The notes: generated by a model from the letters alone, not told the origin. A stretch of DNA of 64,000 bases from an uncultured Saprospiraceae bacterium (GCA_937980645.1 CALJPQ010000009.1:326522-390521); one strand, 5' to 3'; shown: positions 9,746 through 19,361, counted from the stretch's first letter. Translations and numbers: made by a program.

Positions 9746-10567
9746 TTACAGCCGGATGAGGCGCTGCACCTGCCAGGTGCCGTCGCGCTCGCGCAGGCGA
9801 AGGAGGTAAGTGCCCGAAGGGAGGTCGCCAACCCAGAGCGATTCGATGGCAGCCAGCACAGTGGTGCGCACCAGGCGGCCTGCGTTGTCGGTCAGCTCCA
9901 CCTCCAGCATCGCGGCCTCGTCGGCACCCTGGATGCGCACCCAGTCCGCAGCTGGGTTGGGATAAATGCGCAACACAGGCTCAGACGGCAAAGGTTTTGT
10001 CGAAATGGTCGTATCTGGGCCAAATCGGAACACCCGCACCCCGGTGAACGCCACATCGCCGTTCGAGTTGCCATTTCCATTGCAGAAATTGCCAACGAAG
10101 AAGAAACGAATGGTGTCGCGGCCTGCCGAGGCCGGCGATGTCCAGTTGAACAACCACGTAGCTGGCCCGCCACCGGTAAACAGTTTAGGCGCGCGGTGCT
10201 CTACGTATTCACGACCTGCAAAAAACTCGGTGCCGCTTTGCGAGTTCGCAGCAACCAAATCACCCGCATTCTGATTATTACCATCTACCACGACCAACTG
10301 ATAACCGCCCCGATTCGGGTTGCCACTTAGGGGGGATAGGGTAATTTCCAACGGATATGTCGTATTAGGAGCGATTGTCGCCGGCAGGCCACTGATACTG
10401 ACGGAACCAGTGAAACCGCCGCCTTCGTGGCAATCGTTACAAGTGCCGTTGTCGAAAGGAGCACCCGTGCGGCCAGTAGGCGGATTGTTGGCATTGGCCA
10501 ACCAGACCAAAACACTCAACACTATACCAGTAACCTTGAGCAGCTGAGAAGAGTAAGAATAGGGCAT
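9746..10567 (-). CDS. T9SS-secreted choice-of-anchor V protein (short paralogue)
   Basis: 274 residues from the Met at 10567, which aligns exactly with the N-terminus of its large paralogue (26-residue signal regions ending VLVWLANA); a Met at 10594 adds nine residues before the signal peptide. The choice-of-anchor V domain spans about 25-190 and keeps the CxxCH motif (C43, C46, H47). It is followed directly by a T9SS sorting domain (IYPNPAADWVRIQG...LPSGTYLLRLRERDG). There are no intervening repeats. Gene duplication followed by repeat accretion in the neighbour is the simplest explanation (inference). Function unknown; a cell-surface or secreted location is likely. Confidence 0.88.
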   Translation of the reverse strand: MPYSYSSQLLKVTGIVLSVLVWLANANNPPTGRTGAPFDNGTCNDCHEGGGFTGSVSISGLPATIAPNTTYPLEITLSPLSGNPNRGGYQLVVVDGNNQNAGDLVAANSQSGTEFFAGREYVEHRAPKLFTGGGPATWLFNWTSPASAGRDTIRFFFVGNFCNGNGNSNGDVAFTGVRVFRFGPDTTISTKPLPSEPVLRIYPNPAADWVRIQGADEAAMLEVELTDNAGRLVRTTVLAAIESLWVGDLPSGTYLLRLRERDGTWQVQRLIRL

Positions 10568-10800
10568 AGAAAATGAGTTTAAATGATTATCCACATCAAA
10601 ATCTATCGTTTAGAACATCCACCCCCGTATTCTTGTTGTACACGTCCGCCCGAAAAAGCTCCCTTGGCTCTTTATGGAAGAGCAGGCTTACTACCTAACA
10701 TGATAGGGTAATTAACCGAAACGCTTTCCCATGTCTCCATTCTTATTTGAAAACCCAGAGGAAAACGAATAGGCCGGCAATACCTCCTTCTTTAAAAAAA

Positions 10801-11406
10801 TCAGTCTTTAGCCTCTTCTGATAACTTTTCCCTTTGCCGATATTGCACTGCTCCTTCGAGAGCCTCGTAAAACTCCTGCCCGTACTTGCGCACCAACGCC
10901 TCGCGGACGAACTGGTACAACAGAATTTTTTCCGCTTCGCCGCGCCGACAGGCTGCTGAGCAAATGTCCCACTGGTGATAATTCAGCGCCTCGAAGCCCG
11001 TTTCCGGGTTGTGGCTTACCCGCACCGGATACAGGTGGCAGGAAATGGGTTTTTGAAAATCCGTAGCGCCTGCCCGATAAGCACGCTCCAAGCCGCATTG
11101 TGCAACGCCATCAGTGCCCAGCACCATATAGGCGCAAGGGCCGCCGTTTATTAAGGGTGTTCCGTAGCTGCCGTCGTCTTCGCTCTGCACATATTTGCCC
11201 TGCTGCTCGATGGCTGAAATGCCTGCCGGCGAAAGGAAAGGCTTCACCTGCTCGTAAATAGCCTCCAGCACAGCCAGCTCTGCTTCCTCTAAGGGTGCGC
11301 CAGAGTCCCCTTCCCAGCAGCAGGCGCCTTTACACGCCGACAGCTGGCAGGCAAAGTACTCCTCCACCAGCGCATCACTGACGATCTTGCCCTCTATCCA
11401 GATCAT
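10801..11406 (-). CDS. DUF3109 family protein (Cys-rich, probable metal-binding)
   Basis: 201 residues with the conserved DUF3109 cysteine pattern: CQLSACKGACCWEG near residue 20-32, GGPCAY and CGLERAY around 90-105, ISCHLYPVR and ICSAACRRG later. The spacing of cysteines implies a bound Zn or Fe-S centre, as in YkgJ-like CxxCxxCC proteins. The family is widely conserved in Bacteroidota without an assigned role. The start lies 10 bp after the fabG stop, so the two are probably co-transcribed. Confidence 0.88.
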   Translation of the reverse strand: MIWIEGKIVSDALVEEYFACQLSACKGACCWEGDSGAPLEEAELAVLEAIYEQVKPFLSPAGISAIEQQGKYVQSEDDGSYGTPLINGGPCAYMVLGTDGVAQCGLERAYRAGATDFQKPISCHLYPVRVSHNPETGFEALNYHQWDICSAACRRGEAEKILLYQFVREALVRKYGQEFYEALEGAVQYRQREKLSEEAKD

Positions 11407-11416
11407 GGCAGCGCTC

Positions 11417-12157
11417 TCAGGTATTGAGTGCCCCGCATACTGACAGCACCTGGCCCGATACGTAGGCGCCCATGTCGGAGGCTAAAAAGACGCAGGCATT
11501 GGCCACATCTTCGCCCGTGCCCAGGCGCTTCATGGGTATGGCGCTCAGGTAGGCTTCGCGCGTCTTTTCGTCTAAGGCCGCCGTCATTTCCGTTTCGATA
11601 AAGCCGGGTGCGATGGCGTTGCAGCGGATGCCTCGCGAACCGTACTCCTTGGCAATGGATTTTGAAAAGCCGATGATACCTGCCTTCGAGGCTGCGTAGT
11701 TGGCTTGCCCAGCCTGGCCAAAGACGCCTACGACGGAGCTCATGTTGATGACGCTGCCGCCCGAACGCAGCATGGGCTTCAGGCAGTGCTTCGTCAAGTT
11801 GAACACTGACTTGAGGTTGGTCTGCATCACCTCGTCCCATTGCTGTTCCGTCATGCGCAGCAGCAGCGTGTCGCGCGTGATGCCGGCGTTATTCACCAGG
11901 ATGTCTATCTTGCCAAAGTCGCGCACGACGGCATTCACCAAAGCCTCGGCCTGGGCATAATCGCCTGCGTCGCTCTGGTAAGCGCGCACGTTCTCGCCCA
12001 GTTCGGCGGCCAACCGCTCGGCGCGTTCGGCCGAGCTGGCGGAGACGTACGTGAAAGCCACACGAGCGCCTTCCTGCGCAAACTTGCGCACGATGGCCTC
12101 GCCAATGCCGCGCGAGCCGCCCGTTACGAGGGCTACTTTTCCTTCGAGTAAAGCCAT
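11417..12157 (-). CDS. fabG: 3-oxoacyl-ACP reductase FabG
   Basis: 246 residues, the usual FabG length. It catalyses NADPH-dependent reduction of 3-oxoacyl-ACP in cytosolic fatty-acid elongation. The Rossmann motif TGGSRGIG is at 12-19, NNAG at 89-92, and the catalytic residues are S141 (INMSS), Y154 and K158 (YAASK). The C-terminus has the normal G-Y-V-S-G-Q-type dimer tail. It is first of a two-gene unit with DUF3109. A TATTTTTG -7 element on the minus strand at 12256-12263 is a candidate promoter, leaving a leader of roughly 90 nt. Confidence 0.95.
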   Translation of the reverse strand: MALLEGKVALVTGGSRGIGEAIVRKFAQEGARVAFTYVSASSAERAERLAAELGENVRAYQSDAGDYAQAEALVNAVVRDFGKIDILVNNAGITRDTLLLRMTEQQWDEVMQTNLKSVFNLTKHCLKPMLRSGGSVINMSSVVGVFGQAGQANYAASKAGIIGFSKSIAKEYGSRGIRCNAIAPGFIETEMTAALDEKTREAYLSAIPMKRLGTGEDVANACVFLASDMGAYVSGQVLSVCGALNT

Positions 12158-12255
12158 TTTTTCAATAAAAAACGAATGAAATAAGGTGAGTTAAGTTCAA
12201 AATCGGCAGGTCGTCCGGCTGTTGGCGCGAATGCCGCCAACGGCAACAGGGCGGG

Positions 12256-12263
12256 CAAAAATA
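12256..12263 (-). promoter_or_regulatory. Candidate -7 element for fabG
   Basis: Minus-strand TATTTTTG fits the Bacteroidota consensus TAnnTTTG, about 100 bp upstream of the fabG start. No clear -33 TTG at the expected distance. Confidence 0.35.
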
Positions 12264-12392
12264 GGGCGCGTCGTTGGCTCTTCGGCGCGCTTTGGCTTTT
12301 TCCTCATCTTCGCAGTCTGCCATTCCGGCCCAGACAAAATCTCCGTGTCTTTGGGCTTTCTTTGGTGTATTTGCGGTAAATCCTTCAGGTCT

Positions 12393-12986
12393 ATGTTGTA
12401 CGAATTTAACGGTTTTCGTCCAGTGGTTCACGAAAGCGCATTCATTCACCCTACGGCTGTCGTCGTTGGGCGGGTGGCCATCGGGCGCGATGTGTACATT
12501 GGCCCCGGCGCTGTGCTTCGGGGCGACTGGGGGCGCATCGAGATTGCCGACGGCTGCAATGTGCAGGAAAATTGCGTCATTCACATGTTTCCCGGCGTGG
12601 CGGTGGAGCTGCACGAAAGCGCGCACATCGGGCACGGAGCCATCATTCACGGGGCCATTATCGGGCGCAACAGCCTCGTCGGCATGAATTCCGTGGTTAT
12701 GGATGAAGCCGAGGTTGGGCCGGAGTGTATCGTGGGCGCGCTGAGTTTTATCAAAGCCGGCGAAAAGATACCGGCGCGCAGCTTAGTAGCGGGCAATCCG
12801 GCGCGCATCCTGCGCGAGGTGAGCGACGAGATGCTGGCCTGGAAAACCGAAGGCACGCGGCTCTATCAGCAGCTGCCCGAGCAGTGCCGCCAGAGCCTGC
12901 GCCCTTGCGAGCCGCTGCGCAAAAAGCCCGAAGGCTGGGAAGCGGAAGACGCCTCGTATCGCCCCTGGAAAAGCCGCACTCAATAA
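12393..12986 (+). CDS. Gamma-carbonic-anhydrase-like left-handed beta-helix protein
   Basis: 197 residues from the ATG at 12393; earlier in-frame codons are non-conserved. Hexapeptide repeats (for example [33 protein letters not shown]) run from about 20 to 130, and three His (H64, H81, H86) with R43, D45 and Q58 match the metal site of the gamma-CA/PaaY/YrdA group, which works as a trimer. The tail (residues 145-197) resembles that of PaaY/CaiE-like proteins. Activity as carbonic anhydrase or thioesterase cannot be decided from sequence. Its last 7 bp overlap the proS 3' end on the other strand. Confidence 0.88.
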   Translation: MLYEFNGFRPVVHESAFIHPTAVVVGRVAIGRDVYIGPGAVLRGDWGRIEIADGCNVQENCVIHMFPGVAVELHESAHIGHGAIIHGAIIGRNSLVGMNSVVMDEAEVGPECIVGALSFIKAGEKIPARSLVAGNPARILREVSDEMLAWKTEGTRLYQQLPEQCRQSLRPCEPLRKKPEGWEAEDASYRPWKSRTQ

Positions 12987-14446
12987 GCTCGGGCAAACAG
13001 CACGCGCCGCTGGCTGGGCTTGCCGGTCAGCACGCAGGTGCCCGCTTCGGCTTCGCCGTCCAACGGAATGCAGCGAATGGTAGCTTTTGTGCGCTCCTTG
13101 ATTTCCAGCTCTGTCTCGGTCGTGCCGTCCCAGTGGGCCAAGACGAAACCTCCTTTTTCCTCCAAAACAGCCTCAAAATCGGCCCAAGTGTCCACGCGCG
13201 TGATGTGCGCATCGCGGTAGGCTTTGGCGCGCTCGAAGAGGTTTTGCTGGATGTCGTGCAGCAATCGCTCCACATATTCGTCAATGCTGCCCAGCGGGAC
13301 GTTAGTTTTTTCTTTCGTGTCGCGGCGGGCCACTTCCACCTGGCCAGCGTCTAAGTCGCGCTGGCCCAGGCCCAGGCGCACGGGCACGCCGATCATTTCG
13401 TACTCGGCGAATTTGAAGCCCGGGCGGTTCTGGTCGTCGTTGTCCACTTTGACCGAGATGCCGCGGGCGCGCAGGCGGGCGGCAATCTGGTCGGCGGCTT
13501 CCATCAGCGCGGGTACGGGCTTGGGTATGGGCACGATGACGACCTGAATAGGCGCCAGTCGGGGGGGCAGTACTAGGCCGTCGTCGTCGGAGTGCGTCAT
13601 CACCAGGCCGCCGATGAGGCGCGTGGAGACGCCCCACGACGTCGCCCAAACGTACTCCTGCTGGTTGTCTTTGTTCAGGAAGAGCACATCGAAGGCTTTG
13701 GCAAAGTTTTGCCCCAAGAAGTGCGAGGTGCCGGCCTGGAGGGCTTTGCCGTCCTGCATGAGTGCTTCGATGCAAAACGTTTCGTCGGCGCCAGCGAAGC
13801 GCTCGTTGGGGGTTTTTACGCCCTTGATGACCGGCATCGCCATGTAGTCTTCGGCGAAGCGGCGGTAGATTTCTAAGATTTTCAGCGTTTCTTCCATGGC
13901 TTCCTCGCTCGTGGCGTGGGCGGTATGGCCCTCCTGCCACAGGAATTCGGCCGTGCGCAGAAAGGCGCGGGTGCGCATTTCCCAGCGCACCACGTTGGCC
14001 CATTGGTTGATGAGCAGCGGCAGGTCGCGATAGCTTTGGATCCAGTCGCGATAGGTATTCCAGATGATGGTTTCCGACGTGGGCCGTACGATGAGTTCCT
14101 CTTCCAATTTAGCCTCAGGGTCCACGATGACGCCCTGCCCGTTGGGGTCGTTTTTGAGGCGATAGTGGGTAACGACAGCGCATTCTTTGGCGAAGCCCTC
14201 CACATGCGCGGCTTCGCGGCTGAGGAAGCTTTTCGGAATAAAAAGCGGGAAATACGCATTGACGTGGCCGGTTTCCTTAAACATGCCGTCTAAGGCGTCG
14301 CGCATTTTTTCCCAAATGGCAAAACCGTGTGGGCGAATGACCATGCAACCGCGCACGGGCGAGTTGTCGGCCAGGCCGGCTTTGCGCACAATGTCTAAAT
14401 ACCACTGCGAGTAATCTTCGGAACGAGGCGTGATTTCTTTTGCCAT
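12980..14446 (-). CDS. proS: Prolyl-tRNA synthetase, archaeal/eukaryotic type
   Basis: 488 residues from the Met at 14446 ([16 protein letters not shown]), which is the family N-terminus; 22 upstream codons are spurious. Charges tRNA-Pro in the cytosol. Class II motifs are visible: [17 protein letters not shown] (motif 1 region), [23 protein letters not shown] with [21 protein letters not shown] (motif 2) and the [14 protein letters not shown] stretch (motif 3). There is no bacterial-type editing insertion between motifs 2 and 3. The extra C-terminal domain ends in FARAY; a terminal Tyr is a signature of this ProRS type. Convergent with the gamma-CA gene, divergent from the Trp-rich gene. Confidence 0.95.
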   Translation of the reverse strand: MAKEITPRSEDYSQWYLDIVRKAGLADNSPVRGCMVIRPHGFAIWEKMRDALDGMFKETGHVNAYFPLFIPKSFLSREAAHVEGFAKECAVVTHYRLKNDPNGQGVIVDPEAKLEEELIVRPTSETIIWNTYRDWIQSYRDLPLLINQWANVVRWEMRTRAFLRTAEFLWQEGHTAHATSEEAMEETLKILEIYRRFAEDYMAMPVIKGVKTPNERFAGADETFCIEALMQDGKALQAGTSHFLGQNFAKAFDVLFLNKDNQQEYVWATSWGVSTRLIGGLVMTHSDDDGLVLPPRLAPIQVVIVPIPKPVPALMEAADQIAARLRARGISVKVDNDDQNRPGFKFAEYEMIGVPVRLGLGQRDLDAGQVEVARRDTKEKTNVPLGSIDEYVERLLHDIQQNLFERAKAYRDAHITRVDTWADFEAVLEEKGGFVLAHWDGTTETELEIKERTKATIRCIPLDGEAEAGTCVLTGKPSQRRVLFARAY

Positions 14447-14623
14447 GAAGCGATGCTGAACTAAATTTGTAGGGTTAAAGAGGGAACGGAATACTTGTCG
14501 AGGGCAAGCCAATGGGTTGTTTTAACATATTTTGACGGCCTTTCGCGGCTTTAAGCCAACTTTAACCAATCTAATGTGTTGACTTTAAATAGCCTTTAAC
14601 GTCAAGAGGCGCGCAAAGGTAAG

Positions 14624-14631
14624 TACATTTG
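14624..14631 (+). promoter_or_regulatory. Candidate -7 element for the Trp-rich gene
   Basis: TACATTTG fits TAnnTTTG. The implied start of transcription near 14638 favours translation from the Met at 14687 rather than 14645. Confidence 0.4.
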
Positions 14632-14686
14632 ACCCCGTAAACCGATGCCACGCATTCATCCTTCAAACACGCTAATGCAACACGCT

Positions 14687-16054
14687 ATGAAAAATATCCG
14701 CTTTCTCTTCGCCTTGTTGGTAGGGCTGGTGGTAACCGTCGGCGCGCAAGCGCAAGACGATCTTTACTTCGACCCGGCCACCGACCAGCATGCCTTTGTC
14801 AGACAGGAGCCACGCGAGCAAAACAACGTTACGCGCCGCTACTACGACGACGAGGACTATTACTACGACGACGGCTACGACTTTGAGTATTCCTCGCGTA
14901 TTCGGCGCTTCCACCGCCCGATGCGGATCGTGGATTACTACGACCCGTTCTTTGTGGATATGTGGATGTACGATCCCTTCTTCACGCCCGGCATGAGCAT
15001 TTACGTCGGTGGCTTTGCCGACTACTGGATGTGGCGCCGCTGGATGCGCTGGCGCACGTGGAATGTCTGGGCCTGGAACGATCCCTTCTGGGGCTGGGGC
15101 TTCAACACTTGGGGCTGGGGTTGGGGCTGGAATACGTGGGGCTGGGGCTGGAACGCCCCCTGGTACAACCCGTGGGTATGGAACAACTACTTCTACGACC
15201 CCTACTGGGTGTGGAACGGCTTCAACCCGTACTTCTGCCCCACCAATGTGTGGATCAACAACTACTACTGGGTCAACAACAACTGGAACAACCGGCCCGA
15301 TGGCTATGTGCCGCGCACCTATACTGGCCCGCGCCGCGGTGGCACGGAGGTTAGCCCCAGCGGCTTTGCGCGCATCGCCAGCAATACGTCGCCTTCCGAA
15401 CGCTTAGCGCCTCCGCGCGCTGGGGCTGAGGTCATCGAGCTGAAGCCGCAACGCCCGACACAGGGCCGCGTGGAAACGACGCCTGCCGAGCGCCTGCCGC
15501 AAGACCGCGTAGGCACCGACCGCGAGGGCGCCCGGCCCACCACACCGCCGCGTACAGGCGCTGAAGGCGTCCGCCCCGACGGCCGCCGCGAGACGGCTCC
15601 GGCCGAACCTTACCGCCCGGGCCGTGAAGGCGCTGAGCCGCAACGCCCGCCGCGAGAAGCCGCACCCGCCCGGCCCACCACTCCGCCGGATCGCATGCCG
15701 CGCACGGCACCCGAACGCATGCCGCGCGAAGCCACACCCGAACGGCCCAGCCGACCCAACACGGAGCCGCAACGCCCGCCGCGCCGCGATGAAACGCCCA
15801 GCCGCGACTACATGCCTCAGCGCCGCGAGTCGCCGCGCTCCGACGATGGCGGCCGATACGAGCGCCCCAGCCGTAGTAGCGAACCCTCGCGCTCTTACGA
15901 TACGCCCAGCCGTTCCTATGACCGGCCCTCCAGCAGCCCCAGCGGACGCTCCGGCGGCGGCGGCTTCGAGCGCTCCGGCAGCAGCCCCAGCGGTGGTGGA
16001 CGCACCTCTTCGCCACCCTCCAGCGGTGGCGGCAGCCCACGCGGACGACAATAG
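14687..16054 (+). CDS. Exported Trp/Tyr-rich protein with disordered Pro/Arg tail
   Basis: 455 residues from the Met at 14687 (signal peptide MKNIRFLFALLVGLVVTVGAQA); an upstream Met at 14645 adds 14 non-signal residues. Three zones: an acidic Tyr/Asp segment (RRYYDDEDYYYDDGYD); an extraordinary Trp/Gly/Asn/Tyr segment, residues about 95-205, with repeated GWGW, NTWGW and WVWNN units; and about 230 residues of Pro/Arg/Ser/Glu low complexity with imperfect repeats (PQRPPRE, PERMPRE, PSRSYD) ending in Gly/Ser. I recognise no catalytic domain. Similar Trp-rich exported proteins occur in Bacteroidota, without known function. It is followed by a likely terminator at 16118-16155. Confidence 0.75.
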   Translation: MKNIRFLFALLVGLVVTVGAQAQDDLYFDPATDQHAFVRQEPREQNNVTRRYYDDEDYYYDDGYDFEYSSRIRRFHRPMRIVDYYDPFFVDMWMYDPFFTPGMSIYVGGFADYWMWRRWMRWRTWNVWAWNDPFWGWGFNTWGWGWGWNTWGWGWNAPWYNPWVWNNYFYDPYWVWNGFNPYFCPTNVWINNYYWVNNNWNNRPDGYVPRTYTGPRRGGTEVSPSGFARIASNTSPSERLAPPRAGAEVIELKPQRPTQGRVETTPAERLPQDRVGTDREGARPTTPPRTGAEGVRPDGRRETAPAEPYRPGREGAEPQRPPREAAPARPTTPPDRMPRTAPERMPREATPERPSRPNTEPQRPPRRDETPSRDYMPQRRESPRSDDGGRYERPSRSSEPSRSYDTPSRSYDRPSSSPSGRSGGGGFERSGSSPSGGGRTSSPPSSGGGSPRGRQ

Positions 16055-16117
16055 CCAAACCAATACGGCAAAGCGGTGGCGCCTCTTCCATGCGCAGACC
16101 CTTAGCCAGCACACCTG

Positions 16118-16155
16118 ATGGGTGGAAATGGGTTGTACCTCCTCTTTCCACCCAT
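16118..16155 (+). terminator. Stem-loop terminator
   Basis: Perfect 11-bp stem ATGGGTGGAAA (16118-16128) / TTTCCACCCAT (16145-16155) with a 16-nt loop, followed by TTCTTTT. It sits 64 bp after the Trp-rich gene. Confidence 0.6.
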
Positions 16156-16208
16156 TTCTTTTACCGCTCCGACCATACTCCTTTCATCCATTCAACTGCA
16201 GCGACATC

Positions 16209-17675
16209 ATGAAACACGTCATCTGGGCCATCCTGGCCCTCTTCGCCATAAACCTCTCGGCCCAAACGGCCGCCGATGCCATTCGATATACCTATCTCAA
16301 TCCTGCAGGCACGGGTCGGGTGCTCGGCGTCGGCGGTGCTTTTGGCGCGCTCGGCGCAGAATTTACCTCTACCAGCCTCAATCCGGCGGGCTTAGCCATG
16401 TACCGTTCGGGTGAATTGGTCTTTTCGCCCACGCTGCGCTTTACCCGCGTAGATGCCGCTCTGCCCGGCGCCGGCGCTCCCTACGTTGAACGCGGCTCTG
16501 CTTTCCGCTTTGACAACGTCGGCATTGTCTTCCACACCCCACCGCGCCGTAGCCGCTGGAAAACTTACAACGTCGGCATCGGCCTGAACCAGTTAGCCAA
16601 TTTCAACCGCGACATCTACTACGCAGGCTATGCGCCCGGTACGCTGCTCAACCCCTGGTTTGAGGAAGCTCGCCCGCTGTTGCAGGCCAATCCTAACGGC
16701 AGTACCCTCGACCCATTCACCGGCGGGCTGGCCTTCGAGACGGGCGCCTTTTATTTCCAAAATAACCGCCCTTCGTACGACTTTGAGGGCAACGAAAATG
16801 CGGATATACGCCGCACGCACACCATTGCCCAGAGCGGACGCATCAACGAGCTGGTCTTCTCTATGGCCGGCAACTACGACGAACGGCTCTTCATCGGCGC
16901 TACTTTCGGCGTGCCCTTCGCCCGATACCGCTTCGAGGGCGACTATGCCGAACAGGATGCCAACGACAACGTCATCTACTTCGACGAACTGGCTTTTACG
17001 GAATACTACGAAACCGAAGGGTTGGGCCTCAACGGCAAATTTGGCATCATCTTCCGCGCCAGCCAGGCCTTCCGCATCGGCACCTATTTCCACACACCTA
17101 CGTGGTGGCGCTTGACGGACAATTTTAACAATGCCTTTCTGTATCAATTCACCGACGGCACGGGTACCAACCGCACTACGGCCCAATCGCCAGAGGGTAC
17201 CTTTGACTATCGCTTAGCGACACCCTGGCGCGCCGGCATGAGCACGGCTATCCTTTTCGATAAAAAAGGCTTCGTCAGTGCCGACGTGGAATGGGTGGAT
17301 TACAGCGCTGCACGCTACAACTTCACGCCGCGTACGGCCAACACTGCCCTGAAAGAGCAGGAACGCCAGGTCAATAACCAGATTCGCCGCCGCTACGAGG
17401 GCGCCATGAACATCCGCCTCGGTGGTGAGCTGGCCCTGTCGGTCTTTCGCCTGCGCGGCGGTGTGAGCCTGCTGGGCAAACCTGAAGTTGGTGAAGAAAG
17501 CTTCAACGTCGGCTATTCGGGTGGCGTTGGTGTCAAGGGCCAGGGCTTCTTCCTCGATCTCGGTGTGCGCACGGCAGCGCCTGTGGGCACTGTCGTGCCA
17601 TATGCTGGTGGGCCGGTGGTCAGCACGCAAGGGCGAGTTACGGATGTCATGCTCTCCATCGGGTTTAAGTTTTGA
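16209..17675 (+). CDS. FadL/OmpP1-like outer-membrane transport protein
   Basis: 489 residues from the ATG at 16209, which gives a clean signal peptide (MKHVIWAILALFAINLSAQ); 29 upstream codons are non-conserved. The N-terminal AIRYTYLNPAGTGRVLGVGGAFGALGAEFTSTSLNPAGLAMYRSGE segment is typical of the Bacteroidota FadL/hemin-receptor-like barrels, in which the N-terminal hatch contains an NPAGL motif. Barrel strands follow to a C-terminal MLSIGFKF ending in Phe. These porins import hydrophobic compounds; the ligand is not predictable. Confidence 0.85.
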   Translation: MKHVIWAILALFAINLSAQTAADAIRYTYLNPAGTGRVLGVGGAFGALGAEFTSTSLNPAGLAMYRSGELVFSPTLRFTRVDAALPGAGAPYVERGSAFRFDNVGIVFHTPPRRSRWKTYNVGIGLNQLANFNRDIYYAGYAPGTLLNPWFEEARPLLQANPNGSTLDPFTGGLAFETGAFYFQNNRPSYDFEGNENADIRRTHTIAQSGRINELVFSMAGNYDERLFIGATFGVPFARYRFEGDYAEQDANDNVIYFDELAFTEYYETEGLGLNGKFGIIFRASQAFRIGTYFHTPTWWRLTDNFNNAFLYQFTDGTGTNRTTAQSPEGTFDYRLATPWRAGMSTAILFDKKGFVSADVEWVDYSAARYNFTPRTANTALKEQERQVNNQIRRRYEGAMNIRLGGELALSVFRLRGGVSLLGKPEVGEESFNVGYSGGVGVKGQGFFLDLGVRTAAPVGTVVPYAGGPVVSTQGRVTDVMLSIGFKF

Positions 17676-17854
17676 CCAGCGCAACTACAGGCTAAGCAAC
17701 CAGGCGACTGCTCGAAAAAACGTTTTTTGCCCATCCTGTACAAAAATAGGCCGCCCAACATGCGTCAGGAGGTGTTTACCTTCGCTCCCAAATTGCGCTG
17801 AGGGCGTCCTTTCTGCCTTTGGCGAGGTCTGCTGGCTAAAAAATCTACATCAAT
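17676..17854. other. Intergenic region before the metalloprotease gene
   Basis: No gene. A self-complementary AAAAAACGTTTTTT lies near 17716-17730 and may serve as an end signal for the porin gene. TGCCTTTG near 17814 resembles a -7 element with one mismatch. Confidence 0.35.
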
Positions 17855-19351
17855 ATGCGCCTGGTTTTCATCTTATTAGCCTTGTTTGTGGCCGCTGCTG
17901 TGTGGGCCCAACACGAGGAGCACGGCAGTTGTGGCTATATGGGCAAATCGCCGTGGTTGGAGTGGTACCAGCGGAATACGGGAGTGTTTGACACGCCAGA
18001 AAACGGAGATACGGCCTGGCTATACGTGCCGGCGACGCTGCACATTGTGGGCACCAACACCGGCAGCGGCTATTTTGGCTTAGACCAGGCGCTGCGGGCT
18101 ATGTGTCGGCTCAATCAACAGTTTGAGCCGGCCTACATTCGGTTTTACCTGATGCCAGGCGATGCGGTGCGTTATCACAACAACAGCAATTGGTACAACC
18201 ACGATTTTAGCGGTGGCGCGCAAATGCTGCAAACGGTGGTGCCACCGCTGCGCAACCGCCTGAACATCTTTGTGGTGGCCGACCCGGCGGGCAACTGCGG
18301 CTACGCCTGGTTCGATGGCGTGGTAATGCGGAACAGCTGCTCTGGCCCGGACAACACCACCTGGGCGCATGAAGTTGGGCATCACTTCTCCCTGCCTCAC
18401 ACCTTTTTCGGCTGGGAAGGATTTACCTGGAATTACAGCACGCCCGCACCTGCCGACGTGTCGGGTATTCCGGTGGAAAGAACCGACGGCTCCAACTGCT
18501 ATGCGGCTGGCGATGGCTTTTGCGATACGCCGCCCGATTACCTGAACTACCGCTGGGCCTGCGACACGGCAGGCCGAAGCACCGTGCCGCAGATAGATCC
18601 CACCGGCGCTTCCTTCCGCTCGGATGCATCGCTCATCATGAGCTACGCCTTCGACCGCTGCGCCAGTCGCTTCAGCCCGGAGCAGATAGCGGCTATGCGC
18701 GCCAACCTGCGCACGGAACACAAGGCCTACCTGCAGCTGACCAGCCCACTGCCCGAAATTCCCGACGATGTGCAAGTGGAGCTCATCAGCCCCTCAGACT
18801 CGACGCAGGTAGTGCAGTTCAACCACGTCGAACTGAAGTGGAAAAAAGTTCCAGGAGCACGTTATTATGTCGTTGAGGTAAGCCGCTCGCCCGACTTCGT
18901 CAGCCGCTTTTATAGCGAGACGCTCATTGATGCCGATCACGTAACCATTACCAAGACGCTGCCGAACAACTGGACGCTCTTCTGGCGGGTGCGCGCGTAC
19001 AGCGATTGGGACGTGTGCCAGCCTTTCGACCAGGCGCAAATCGGCTCCTTCCGCACACAAAATCTGTCGGCTACCAACGAGCTGGAGCGTCAGGTGGCCC
19101 TTTTACTCAAGCCCAACCCGACATCGGTGGGCCAACCCGCTCAGTTTGTGGCGCAGGTTGAGAGTGCCATGGACGTCCAGCTGACCATCCACGACGCTAC
19201 AGGCCGCCTGTGCTGGCAGCAGCCCGTGCGCCTGTATCCCGGCGAGAACACGATGACGCTGCCCGTTGAGCGCTTAGAGGCCGGCGCTTACATCCTGGCT
19301 ATGCGCAACGAGCTAGGCATCGCTATTCGCCGCTTCATCGTGGCCGACTGA
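17855..19351 (+). CDS. Secreted M43-type zinc metalloprotease with T9SS sorting domain
   Basis: 498 residues. Signal peptide MRLVFILLALFVAAAVWAQ. The protease domain (about 55-300) carries the extended zinc motif HEVGHHFSLPH (H172, E173, H176, H182) and a Met-turn IMSYAF, placing it in the metzincins, pappalysin/M43-like. Paired cysteines (GNCGYAWF, DGFCDTPP, WACDTAG) match family members. A fibronectin-III-like domain (about 318-410, VELKWKKVPGARYYVVEVSRSPDF) and a T9SS C-terminal domain (LLLKPNPTSVGQPAQF...LEAGAYILAMRNE) follow. Predicted to cleave proteins outside the cell. The flippase gene starts 10 bp downstream, so they are likely co-transcribed. Confidence 0.92.
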   Translation: MRLVFILLALFVAAAVWAQHEEHGSCGYMGKSPWLEWYQRNTGVFDTPENGDTAWLYVPATLHIVGTNTGSGYFGLDQALRAMCRLNQQFEPAYIRFYLMPGDAVRYHNNSNWYNHDFSGGAQMLQTVVPPLRNRLNIFVVADPAGNCGYAWFDGVVMRNSCSGPDNTTWAHEVGHHFSLPHTFFGWEGFTWNYSTPAPADVSGIPVERTDGSNCYAAGDGFCDTPPDYLNYRWACDTAGRSTVPQIDPTGASFRSDASLIMSYAFDRCASRFSPEQIAAMRANLRTEHKAYLQLTSPLPEIPDDVQVELISPSDSTQVVQFNHVELKWKKVPGARYYVVEVSRSPDFVSRFYSETLIDADHVTITKTLPNNWTLFWRVRAYSDWDVCQPFDQAQIGSFRTQNLSATNELERQVALLLKPNPTSVGQPAQFVAQVESAMDVQLTIHDATGRLCWQQPVRLYPGENTMTLPVERLEAGAYILAMRNELGIAIRRFIVAD

Positions 19352-19361
19352 CCACACGCGC

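Noticed and set aside
12162..12650. Minus-strand 162-codon frame between fabG and the gamma-CA-like gene
   Set aside because: It is mostly the antisense of the gamma-CA gene, with no recognisable domain.
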